Shown piece after piece: positions 1-7,528 of a stretch of 64,000 bases of DNA. Position numbers and translations under genes: made by a program. Positions within the stretch are counted from its first letter, which is position 1. Every line of letters starts with the position of its first letter. This DNA comes from Billgrantia endophytica. GTDB lineage: Bacteria; Pseudomonadota; Gammaproteobacteria; Pseudomonadales; Halomonadaceae. The DNA lies in assembly GCF_002879615.1 (NCBI RefSeq), contig NZ_PNRF01000020.1:1-64000 (forward strand). Reading direction: 5' to 3'. The notes under the pieces were generated by a model that did no database searches, was not told the DNA's origin, and was given only the letters and a program-made list of their open reading frames with translations.

Positions 1-1370
1 TTGAATCCTAACGTTTTCGTGGATGAGATATGCCGTCACTAGAAACCGCCATTGTCGACCGCTTCGATGACCTGGCCCAACGACTTGGACCGCTCTTTCC
101 TCGCTCGGAAACCCGCGAGCGGGCCATGGGATATATCAAAGGATTGCTCAGCCGATGTGAGCGCAAGAATGGCTGGCAACTCGCCGAATGGTTGGGCGAT
201 GTGTCTCCTGATGGCGTCCAATACCTGCTGGATCGGGCGCGCTGGGATGCGGATGACGCGCGGGATAGGCTTCGCCAATGGGTCATCGAGTTGCTGGGCG
301 ATCCTGAGAGTGTGCTGGTGCTGGACGAGACCGGCTTCATCAAGAAAGGCCAGCACTCCGTCGGCGTACAGCGCCAGTACAGTGGCACGGCCGGGCGTGT
401 CGAAAACAGCCAAATTGGGGTCTTTCTTCTCTACGCCAGTCCTGCTGGGCATGCGTTCCTGGATCGCGCCCTGTACGTGCCCAAGTCCTGGACCGAGGAT
501 CGCCATCGTTGCCGGCGTGCCGGGATTCCCGATGACGTCGAATTTGCCAGCAAACCGGAGCTTGCTCGTCGCATGCTGGAGCGTGCCCTGGATCACGGCA
601 CGCCGGCCTCCTGGGTAACAGGAGACAGCATCTACGGAGGCAATCGCCGCCTGCGCTTCTGGCTCGAGCAGCGATCGCAACCCTTTGTTCTGGAAGTGGC
701 TTGCAATGAACCCTTGTGGTGGAAGAGCTTCCAGTACACCCGGGCTGATGAGAGCATGGCGGCCCTGCCTGATGATGCGTGGCAGACCTTGTCTGCCGGC
801 GCTGGCAGCAAGGGAGAACGATGGTACGAGTGGGCGTTGACACCGTTGATGCGCCTCCAACTCAACGAGGAGGATCGTCGTTGGGGGCATTATCTGCTGA
901 TCCGACGCAGCCGCTCATAGCCGGACGAGCGGGCCTACTATGTGGTCTTTGCCCCGCGAGAGCAGGCATCGATTCATACCTTGGTGCGGGTTGCCGGTCA
1001 GCGTTGGAAAATCGAGCAAGGCTTCCAGATAGCCAAGGGGGAATGTGGGCTGGATGACTATGAAGTTCGGCGTTGGGGCAGTTGGCATCGCCATATCACC
1101 CTGGCGCTTCTGGCGCACGCTTTGCTGGTCGCCATGCGGCAGGCCATTCCGCAGGAAAAAAAACACCGTGACGCGTATCGCCTGGACCTTACCTGAACTC
1201 CGGCGATTGATGAATCGCTGGTTCATGCGGGGAAACCAGACTTTATCACACATGCTGCTCTGGTCGAACTGGCGACGACGGCATCAGTACCGCGCCTGGC
1301 AATGCCATTGTCGCCACCAGTACCTACGGATGATGAAGGCTCGATCACCATGATAACTACGGCTGTAGTA
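1..1370 (+). mobile_element. IS701-family insertion sequence, right part, inactive
   Basis: The first 1.37 kb carries an IS701-family transposase broken by a stop and a frameshift. The left end lies before the window. A CTAG at 1371-1374 directly follows the coding part. IS701 elements duplicate a 4-base YTAR target, so this may be the right-hand target copy, but the partner copy cannot be seen. The insertion sits just upstream of the tra operon, where the coupling-protein and pilus genes of this ICE class are normally found. Confidence 0.7.
30..1353 (+). pseudogene. IS701-family transposase, interrupted by a stop and a frameshift
   Basis: DDE-type transposase of the IS701 family. The N-terminal two thirds (30-917) reads continuously, including the VLDETGFIKKGQ block with a catalytic Asp and the VTGDSIYGG block. 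An in-frame TAG at 918-920 splits it, and the same frame continues with ERAYYVVFAPREQ. A second lesion lies at the run of eight A residues near 1157-1164, where the reading moves by one base to the frame encoding TLPELRRLMNRWF and ends at 1353. The poly-A run could be a slippage site, but with the upstream nonsense codon the copy is probably dead. The start ATG at 30 follows GGATGAG. Confidence 0.8.
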
Positions 1371-1520
1371 CTAGGTACTGTTTCCAATACGTCGAGAAGG
1401 CACAAGCTGCGAGGCAGCTCACGCAAATAGAACGGATGAATGTTCTGCAGGCTCTCCGACTCCGGTGTCTCGATATATGGCATAGCATGAAAGCGTTGCT
1501 GAAAAAGGTCCAGAGGCTGC

Positions 1521-1787
1521 GTGCTCCTTGATACGTTCTCGGCGGCGCTCGTAGGATTACAGGCCATACAGCCTTTCCTGACTTCCCGGAGGTATGATGT
1601 AGATGAGCAATACCAGGTTCAGTTAAGGATGCCGGATAGGGATCACCCAAATTCCGATGCAGGAACACTGGATTACGTCCTCGGGATTTTGTGGGACGTG
1701 GTAGATGCTGAGACTAATGAAATTCTGAAGACCTTTCATGACCAGCGAGATGTCGATACTTATGCGCACATGCTCAACTACAGGTAG
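1521..1787 (+). CDS. small hypothetical protein
   Basis: An 88-residue reading frame starting with GTG. I do not recognise a family. The second half (DEQYQVQLRM, DVVDAETNEILKTF, DVDTYAHMLNY) has the balanced acidic and hydrophobic composition of a real protein. The first 25 residues look less convincing, so the true start may lie inside. It follows the IS701 remnant by about 150 bases and may be a gene shortened at its 5' end by that insertion. Confidence 0.4.
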   Translation: MLLDTFSAALVGLQAIQPFLTSRRYDVDEQYQVQLRMPDRDHPNSDAGTLDYVLGILWDVVDAETNEILKTFHDQRDVDTYAHMLNYR

Positions 1788-1877
1788 GGCGCCTCAAGCT
1801 CGCGGCGGAGCGGGCATTCAAGTTCCTCAAGCTCTTGCCGATAAAACGAGTTCACAGCTTTACTCCAGAAGGAAGGA

Positions 1878-2243
1878 ATGATGAAGAAATCTGCTTTCGC
1901 GCTGTCGCTGGTGGCACTGTCTTTAACTGTGAGCTCTGCAGTCTCCGCCGATTCAAGCTCTATCGATGATGTGCTGGCCGGCGCACTTGCATGCACGGAT
2001 TCCATTCTCGAGCAGTCGCGAGCAGAGCAAGAACAGCAGACGCGCGGCGAAATGCATCTCTATTCAGTCCCTTATGAGCACGCTATAGCAGTCCAGGTTG
2101 GAACCTCTTACTCACGAGACGCCAGGATCCAGTACATTCCTGTTATTGAAACTTCGTATCTGGATGGCACCACGCCAGGCTCTGCTTGGAGCGAGTGCAT
2201 GCAGGCCCGGGGGCTCCCGACTCCCACTCTCCCCTCAGAATGA
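1878..2243 (+). CDS. small secreted hypothetical protein
   Basis: A 121-residue protein with a clear signal peptide: MMKK, a hydrophobic core (residues 5-20) and a likely signal peptidase I site at VSA/DSS near residue 24. The mature part is acidic and has two cysteines (ACTDS near residue 39 and SECMQ near 108) that could form a periplasmic disulfide. The ATG at 1878 follows AGAAGGAAGGA, a good ribosome binding site. No family is recognised. It lies between the IS701 remnant and the tra operon and may not belong to either. Confidence 0.65.
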   Translation: MMKKSAFALSLVALSLTVSSAVSADSSSIDDVLAGALACTDSILEQSRAEQEQQTRGEMHLYSVPYEHAIAVQVGTSYSRDARIQYIPVIETSYLDGTTPGSAWSECMQARGLPTPTLPSE

Positions 2244-2698
2244 TCGCCAGTGCTGCTGGCACCCCAGCAGCATCAGAAAATCTTTGAGAGACACGAAGCT
2301 GTGCTTCCGCATAGATGGCGATGCGCGGGCAGGAAGGATCCGCACTCTTAGCGCTTGATCCTATCCATGAACGTGGCAGCCACGCCGTGGCCGGTTACCG
2401 TGCAGGTGACAACCGACACTACGAGCGGGACAGTACGATCCTGACGTCCAGTAAGAGCTTCTCTACAGAAAAGCGTGAATATAGTACACGCCACGGCTCA
2501 CGGATTTCGTCTGCGAGCCGTGTCGTGTAGTCCGATCTCGATAGACTGGAAAAGATCAACGAGAACTACGTCGCCAAGCGCTACCACGCCAGCAAAGCAC
2601 TGCCGGTAAAGCGGAGGGCAGGCACTCCCCATTGTTTGCTGTATAGCTCCTAGTGACCCCGCACTATCGTGCCATTCGCCTCAACGGAGAGTGGCACG
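2244..2698. other. intergenic region before the tra operon
   Basis: About 450 bases without a convincing complete gene. The stretch 2531-2653 is open in one frame and encodes DLDRLEKINENYVAKRYHA, which reads like the tail of a broken gene, but no start precedes it. The last 35 bases hold the hairpin described at 2666-2700. Confidence 0.5.
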
Positions 2699-2700
2699 AT
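2666..2700 (+). promoter_or_regulatory. 9-bp inverted repeat enclosing the RBS of the first tra gene
   Basis: ATCGTGCCA at 2666-2674 and TGGCACGAT at 2692-2700 are perfect inverted repeats separated by 17 bases that contain the ribosome binding site CGGAGAG. The right arm runs into the ATG at 2699. As RNA this could fold and limit ribosome access; as DNA it could be an operator. Its position at the head of the operon suggests control of transfer gene expression. Confidence 0.5.
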
Positions 2701-3058
2701 GGCACGGTCTCATAGCTCGACGCTTGCATGGCAGCGGCTCCCGATCGCCCTGCTGCTGATCGCCAGCGTATCGCTCCTCCAACATGCTGCCGTTGCTGAT
2801 GACGGTAACGAGCGAGAGCAGTTGACCGCCGTTATCCGTCAGCTCGACATGATCGAACGGCTCGTCGAAGTGGGCGTCGATCGCCCTCACGGCGAGCGTA
2901 CCCGCTACCACTTCGACTACGCGCGCCTGCGCGCCGACCTGCAGCGCATCCGCACCGGCATCGACGACTACCTGACACCTCAACGGGCACAGCCCCGTGA
3001 TCCAGCCATGCTGCTCGGCGACTATCGCCGCGAGAACGACATGGAGGTCGCGCCATGA
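2699..3058 (+). CDS. RAQPRD-family ICE protein (TIGR01690)
   Basis: Small periplasmic protein of the conjugation apparatus of PFGI-1/ICEclc-type elements; its biochemical role is not known. A signal peptide covers residues 1-34 (hydrophobic LPIALLLIASVSLL, then AAVADDG). The diagnostic RAQPRDP motif lies near the C-terminus (residues 96-102). ATG 2699 is chosen over an in-frame start at 2669 because CGGAGAG lies at the right distance. The stop overlaps the next start by four bases (ATGA), so it is the first visible gene of a tightly coupled operon. Confidence 0.88.
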   Translation: MARSHSSTLAWQRLPIALLLIASVSLLQHAAVADDGNEREQLTAVIRQLDMIERLVEVGVDRPHGERTRYHFDYARLRADLQRIRTGIDDYLTPQRAQPRDPAMLLGDYRRENDMEVAP

Positions 3059-3288
3059 CCGCCGCCCAGTTGAGCGCCTTCCAGGCCAACGGCGGGTTTA
3101 CGCCATCGACCGTCTCCGCCGCACTGATAGGCACCGTGCTCACGGCCCTGCTGCTGTGGGGGGCATGGGCCTTGCGCACGGCTTACGTCGGCTGGGCCGA
3201 ACAGCGTATTTCCCAGCGTCAGTTCCTCGGTGTCGCGATGCGTTTCTTCGCGATGTATCTGGTGCTGACGTTTTTCCTGCTCTCGTGA
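3055..3288 (+). CDS. ICE membrane protein, PFL_4701 family (DUF3262, TIGR03758)
   Basis: A 77-residue inner-membrane protein with two transmembrane segments (about residues 22-42 and 58-76) and a basic loop between them. The opening MTAAQLSAFQANGGF and the YVGWAEQRISQRQF loop are typical of DUF3262, which sits second in the transfer operon of this ICE class. The start overlaps the RAQPRD gene by four bases, implying translational coupling. Its role in the mating channel is not established. Confidence 0.88.
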   Translation: MTAAQLSAFQANGGFTPSTVSAALIGTVLTALLLWGAWALRTAYVGWAEQRISQRQFLGVAMRFFAMYLVLTFFLLS

Positions 3289-3307
3289 CCAACCAGGGCT
3301 CGCTATC

Positions 3308-3688
3308 ATGAAACGCCTCCCTATCCCCTACCCACTCATGCATCCCCTAATGCGTCGCATGGCATTTGCCACACTGGCCGTCGTCGCATCGGCCCCGCCA
3401 TCCCTAGTGCTGGCCCAGGGCCTGCCAACGCTGGAAGACCCCTCGCGCGGTACCGGCAGCGGCATCATGGAGACGCTGCGTAACTACGGTTACGACATCG
3501 TGATGCTGATCGCCTTGCTGATCGTCGCCTCGATGTTCGTCGGCGTCTGCTACCACGCCTATACCCGCTACTCGGAGATCCACACCGGACGCGCTACCTG
3601 GGGCCAGTTCGGCCTGTCCGTCGCGGTCGGCGCCGTGCTGTTGGTGGTGGGGATCTGGTTGCTCACCGAAGCCACCGGCGTCCTCTAG
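3308..3688 (+). CDS. ICE membrane protein, PFL_4702 family (TIGR03745, DUF2976), pilin-like
   Basis: A 126-residue protein with a cleavable signal sequence (to about ALAQG near residue 37) and two transmembrane helices (about 55-75 and 98-118). This is the architecture of VirB2/TrbC-type conjugative pilins, and the family is usually regarded as the pilin candidate of this system. It lies between PFL_4701 and TIGR03750 homologues in the standard order. The function is inferred from topology and position. Confidence 0.87.
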   Translation: MKRLPIPYPLMHPLMRRMAFATLAVVASAPPSLVLAQGLPTLEDPSRGTGSGIMETLRNYGYDIVMLIALLIVASMFVGVCYHAYTRYSEIHTGRATWGQFGLSVAVGAVLLVVGIWLLTEATGVL

Positions 3689-3700
3689 GGAGGCGGAGAG

Positions 3701-4108
3701 ATGCTCGAGCGCCAGGACACCGACACCCTGCCGGATGGCACCGTGGCCTTCCTGCCCCATCGGCTGAACCGCCAGCCGGTGGTGGTACGCGGCCTGACTG
3801 CCGACGAGCTGTGGATCTGCGCCGGGTTGTCGGCGGTGGTCGGGTTGCTGCTGGGCATCCCGCTGGCCTGGCTGATATCGTCCATTGCCGTGGTCCCTAC
3901 CCTCATCGTCGCGGCCGTCACCCTGGGCATCTTCGTTGGGGGTGGCCTGTTACGCCGCCACAAGCGCGGCCGCCCCAACACCTGGCTGTATCGCGAGCTG
4001 CAATGGCGGATCGCCCGGTGCTACCCAGCGCTGGTGCCGTTCGTCGGTGCCACCGCACTGGTAACCCGCTCAGGCGACTGGACCACACGCAGGAGTACGG
4101 CGTCGTGA
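3701..4108 (+). CDS. ICE membrane protein, TIGR03750 family (DUF3487), VirB3/TraL-like
   Basis: A 135-residue protein. A cytoplasmic N-terminus (DTDTLPDGTVAFLPHRLN) is followed by two adjacent transmembrane segments (about residues 42-90) and a basic tail RRHKRGRPNTWLYREL. This matches the family found before PFL_4703 in PFGI-1-type operons. By topology and position it corresponds to VirB3/TraL, which partners the VirB4 ATPase. GGAGGCGGAGAG precedes the ATG. The stop overlaps the next gene's GTG start. Confidence 0.87.
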   Translation: MLERQDTDTLPDGTVAFLPHRLNRQPVVVRGLTADELWICAGLSAVVGLLLGIPLAWLISSIAVVPTLIVAAVTLGIFVGGGLLRRHKRGRPNTWLYRELQWRIARCYPALVPFVGATALVTRSGDWTTRRSTAS

Positions 4109-4776
4109 GCCGGTTCAAGAACGAGGTGCTGCGTCTGGAGGCCCACATCAAGACGCTGCGTCTGGGCACGACCGCCCTGCTCTGCCTGGCACTGGTGCTG
4201 GGTGTCGGCTGGTGGAGCGCGCCGCGCGATTTGACCATCCATGTGCCACCGGACCTACGCTCCGGTAGCACGCGGTCGTGGTGGGAGGTGCCCCCCGAGA
4301 ACGTGTATGCCTTCACGCTGTATATCTGGCAGCAGTTGCATCGCTGGCCGACGAACGGCGACGAGGATTACGCACGTAATATCCGCACCCTCGCCGCCTA
4401 CCTGACCCCTGGCTGTCAGACCTTCCTGCGTCACGACTACGACCACCGCCGCGCCGCCGGCGAATTGCGTCAGCGGGTCCGTGGCATCTATGAGATTCCC
4501 GGACGCGGCTACGGTGACGATCCAGTCACCCGCGTGCGCGTGCTCTCCGAACACGACTGGCTCGTCACGCTCGACATGACCGCCGACGAGTATGTCGGCT
4601 CGGAACGGGTCAAGCGCGCCCTGGTCCGCTATCCGCTCAAGGTGGTGCGAATGGACGTCGATCCCGAGCGCAATCCGTACGGGCTGGCACTGGACTGCTA
4701 CCGCGGTACGCCGCAACGCATCGCACCCTCCGAGCCGTCCACGACGGATGACGATGCGGGAGGCACGCTGCCATGA
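4105..4776 (+). CDS. ICE protein, PFL_4703 family (TIGR03746, DUF2895), VirB8/TraE-like
   Basis: A 223-residue protein with one N-terminal transmembrane helix (about residues 18-36) and a periplasmic domain, the layout of VirB8/TraE scaffold proteins. GTG 4105 is the start because it overlaps the previous stop (GTGA) and places the helix at the usual distance from the N-terminus. The next gene starts within its last four bases. Family assignment follows sequence features and the conserved order. Confidence 0.87.
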   Translation: MSRFKNEVLRLEAHIKTLRLGTTALLCLALVLGVGWWSAPRDLTIHVPPDLRSGSTRSWWEVPPENVYAFTLYIWQQLHRWPTNGDEDYARNIRTLAAYLTPGCQTFLRHDYDHRRAAGELRQRVRGIYEIPGRGYGDDPVTRVRVLSEHDWLVTLDMTADEYVGSERVKRALVRYPLKVVRMDVDPERNPYGLALDCYRGTPQRIAPSEPSTTDDDAGGTLP

Positions 4777-5684
4777 AACGTCTCATCACCCGCTCCGCTG
4801 TCTCCCTCGTCCTGTGTGCCTGCCTGGGCCTTATGTTGATGCCGATCGGCAGTGCCCACGCTATCGAGATCCTGCGCTGGGAGCGCATGCCCCTGGCCGT
4901 GCCGTTGGTGGTCGGCGAGGAGCGTGTGGTGTTCGTCGACCGCCATGTCCGCGTCGGCGTGCCCGCCTCACTGGACGATCGCCTGCGCGTGCAGAGCGCA
5001 GGCGGTGCCCTCTACCTGCGCGCCAGCGAGACCATCGAGCCCACCCGACTGCAGGTGCAGGACGTCGAGACCGGCGAGTTGATCCTGCTGGACATCGCCG
5101 CCGAGCCGGCCGATGGCAGCGAGCCACCGCTGGAGCCGGTGCGCATCGTCGAGGGCGAGGCCGCAGCCACGCGCTATGGCACCTCACCGTCGTCCCCACC
5201 CGTCGAGCCGGCAGCAGCCGAGCCCCCTCGGCGCGAAACGCCCCTTCCGGTGGTGCTGACGCGCTACGCGGCACAGAACCTGTACGCGCCACTGCGTACC
5301 GTGGAGCCCGTGCCCGGTATCACCCGCGTCAACCTACCACGCGATCTGGCCCTGGATAGCCTGCTGCCCAGCGTGCCGGTAAACGCCACGCCGCTGGCAG
5401 CCTGGCGGCTGGACGACCGATGGGTCACCGCCGTACGTCTCACCAACACGTCCAGCGGCTGGCTCGATCTGGATCCACGCGCGCTGCAAGGCGACATCAT
5501 GACCGCGACCTTCCAGCATGCCGATCTCGGCCCGGCGGGCCGGCCGTCCGACACCACGGTGGTCTATCTGGTGACCCGTGGCCGTGGGCTGGCTGGATCG
5601 CTGTTGCCCACGATCAGCCCCATCGACGCCTCGATGAACCTGCCGCCAGTGACACCAACCAGGGGAGGCACCGATGAAGAGTAA
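4773..5684 (+). CDS. ICE protein, PFL_4704 family (TIGR03749, DUF3438), TraK/VirB9-like
   Basis: A 303-residue periplasmic protein with a signal peptide (residues 1-30, ending GSAHA/IEI). A beta-rich N-terminal part with LRWERMPLAVPL is followed by a Pro/Ala-rich linker (about 135-155) and a C-terminal domain. Position and topology fit the TraK/VirB9 outer-membrane core component. The start overlaps the previous gene by four bases, and the 3' end overlaps the next gene by eleven. Confidence 0.87.
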   Translation: MKRLITRSAVSLVLCACLGLMLMPIGSAHAIEILRWERMPLAVPLVVGEERVVFVDRHVRVGVPASLDDRLRVQSAGGALYLRASETIEPTRLQVQDVETGELILLDIAAEPADGSEPPLEPVRIVEGEAAATRYGTSPSSPPVEPAAAEPPRRETPLPVVLTRYAAQNLYAPLRTVEPVPGITRVNLPRDLALDSLLPSVPVNATPLAAWRLDDRWVTAVRLTNTSSGWLDLDPRALQGDIMTATFQHADLGPAGRPSDTTVVYLVTRGRGLAGSLLPTISPIDASMNLPPVTPTRGGTDEE

Positions 5685-7101
5685 CGGCCTGCTCAAGTGG
5701 CTGATGATCCCGTTGGCGCTGCTGCTAGTGGTGGTCGTGGTGAGGCTGCTCTCCGGTAACGGCCCGGCGGACGATGCCACACCGATCGAGGCCGCGGGCC
5801 AACTCACGCCCGATGAAATGGAGGCCCTCGGCATCGAGGGTGATACCCCGCACGATACCGTCGCCACCCTGGTCGGCCAGGTCAGGCAGCTACGTGGTGA
5901 GTTGGAAAGCGCGCTCACCGACAACCAGGCACAGCAAGCCGAGAACGAGCGGCTGCGTCAGCGCGAAGGCGCCATCGACCAGCGCATCAACAGCGCCCTG
6001 GAGAGTGAACGCCGCCAGTTGCAACAGGACCGCGAGCGGCTAACCCGCGAACGGCAGCAGAGCGAGACACTGCTGCAGGATCTGCAACGCCGCCTGGACG
6101 GTCTCGGCGACGCGGATGAGCAGGCCGACCTGCCCATCGGCCTGGGCCTGCAGGAAGGCGACGGTGTGGAGTTCGGCGACGATGACGTGCGCTGGGTCGA
6201 GCCTGACGATGCCAGATCGGCCGAGGACGACGAGGCCTCCGGCGGCTTCGACTTCCCAACCGCCTTCGGTCCGGCCCGGACGTCCCTGGAAACGACCGCC
6301 GGACAGGTAACCGATAGCGCCGCCGAGGCGGTGGGCAGCTCGACAGCGCAGGCGGTCTATACCGTGCCGTCGAACTCGACGCTGATGGGCTCCATCGCGA
6401 TGACCGCTCTGATTGGTCGGGTACCGGTCGACGGCACGGTCAATGACCCTTACCCGTTCAAGGTCCTGATCGGCCCGGACAACCTCACCGCCAACGGTAT
6501 CGAGATCCCCGACGTCGCTGGCGCAGTGGTCAGCGGCACCGCCTCGGGCGACTGGACGCTCTCCTGCGTACGCGGGCAGATCAGGAGCGTCACCTTCGTG
6601 TTCCAGGACGGCACCCTCCGCACGGTGCCCGAGGACGGCGAACGCAGCGGCAGCCGCCAGCAGAGCGGCGACAACCTCCAGGATGGTCTGGGCTGGATCA
6701 GCGATCCGCACGGTATCCCCTGCGTCAGCGGCGAGCGCCGCAGCAACGCCCAGCAGTACCTCGGGACCCAGGCCCTGATCACCGCCGCCGGTGCCGGCGC
6801 GGCGTCCTTGATCGACGCCGACAGCGGCCGGGCGTCCTACGTCGGCAGCGACGGCGCCATCGGCACCGTGGGTATCAGTGGCAATGAAGCCGTGGGCCGC
6901 ATCCTCGCTGGCGGCGTTGAAGACATGTCGCAGTGGGTCAACCGGCTCTACGGCGAAGCCTTCGCCGCCGTCTATGTCGAACCGGGCGCCCGGGTTGCCG
7001 TGCATATCGAGGAGACACTGGCCATCGACTACGACACCGAGGCACGCCGGGTCAATCACACCCTCAGCACGGGAGCTCCCCATGCATTGGACCTCGATTG
7101 A
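5674..7101 (+). CDS. ICE protein, PFL_4705 family (TIGR03752), TraB/VirB10-like
   Basis: A 475-residue inner-membrane-anchored channel protein. It has a transmembrane helix at residues 7-27, a long coiled coil rich in Gln, Glu and Arg (about 65-150), an acidic low-complexity linker (about 160-195) and a C-terminal beta-barrel-like domain from about residue 225. This is the TraB/VirB10 plan of a protein spanning the periplasm to the outer-membrane complex. It overlaps both neighbours, consistent with one polycistronic message. Confidence 0.88.
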   Translation: MKSNGLLKWLMIPLALLLVVVVVRLLSGNGPADDATPIEAAGQLTPDEMEALGIEGDTPHDTVATLVGQVRQLRGELESALTDNQAQQAENERLRQREGAIDQRINSALESERRQLQQDRERLTRERQQSETLLQDLQRRLDGLGDADEQADLPIGLGLQEGDGVEFGDDDVRWVEPDDARSAEDDEASGGFDFPTAFGPARTSLETTAGQVTDSAAEAVGSSTAQAVYTVPSNSTLMGSIAMTALIGRVPVDGTVNDPYPFKVLIGPDNLTANGIEIPDVAGAVVSGTASGDWTLSCVRGQIRSVTFVFQDGTLRTVPEDGERSGSRQQSGDNLQDGLGWISDPHGIPCVSGERRSNAQQYLGTQALITAAGAGAASLIDADSGRASYVGSDGAIGTVGISGNEAVGRILAGGVEDMSQWVNRLYGEAFAAVYVEPGARVAVHIEETLAIDYDTEARRVNHTLSTGAPHALDLD

Positions 7102-7528
7102 ACGTACCCCCCTGGTGCTGGCCATCGGGTTGGCGATCCTGGCGTTGGCGGGCTGCACGACCAGCAAGGAGCAACTGCTGAGCCATGGCGACCAGACCAT
7201 GCTCGATATCTGGCAGGCCGAGACCGGCGGCGGCGTTCAGGGCGACCAGGCCTCGCACCAGTTGCTCGATACCCGACAGTCGCTACGCCGCCCCCTCACC
7301 GATACCGAGGTAGAAGCAGCGCCCACGATACAGGCGACCTACACCCGCACGGCGGCGAACGAGATCCACCGGCAGTTCCCTCGCCTGCCGAATCCCGATC
7401 TCGTCATGTACGTGTTTCCCCATCTGGCCGGCAGCGACCCGGTGCCGGTGCCCGGCTACAGCACGGTCTTTCCGCTGTACCAGCGCGTGCAGTACGCGAT
7501 GCCCGGCGAGCGCGTGGAGGATGACTGA
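7082..7528 (+). CDS. conjugative transfer lipoprotein (TIGR03751)
   Basis: A 148-residue outer-membrane lipoprotein of the mating-pair apparatus. The N-terminus MHWTSIERTPLVLAIG leads into a lipobox LALAGC, with the acylated cysteine near residue 25. ATG 7082 lies inside the end of the preceding gene (20-base overlap), and the stop shares one base with the start of the ATPase gene. Probable VirB7/TraV counterpart, inferred from lipidation and gene order. Confidence 0.87.
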   Translation: MHWTSIERTPLVLAIGLAILALAGCTTSKEQLLSHGDQTMLDIWQAETGGGVQGDQASHQLLDTRQSLRRPLTDTEVEAAPTIQATYTRTAANEIHRQFPRLPNPDLVMYVFPHLAGSDPVPVPGYSTVFPLYQRVQYAMPGERVEDD

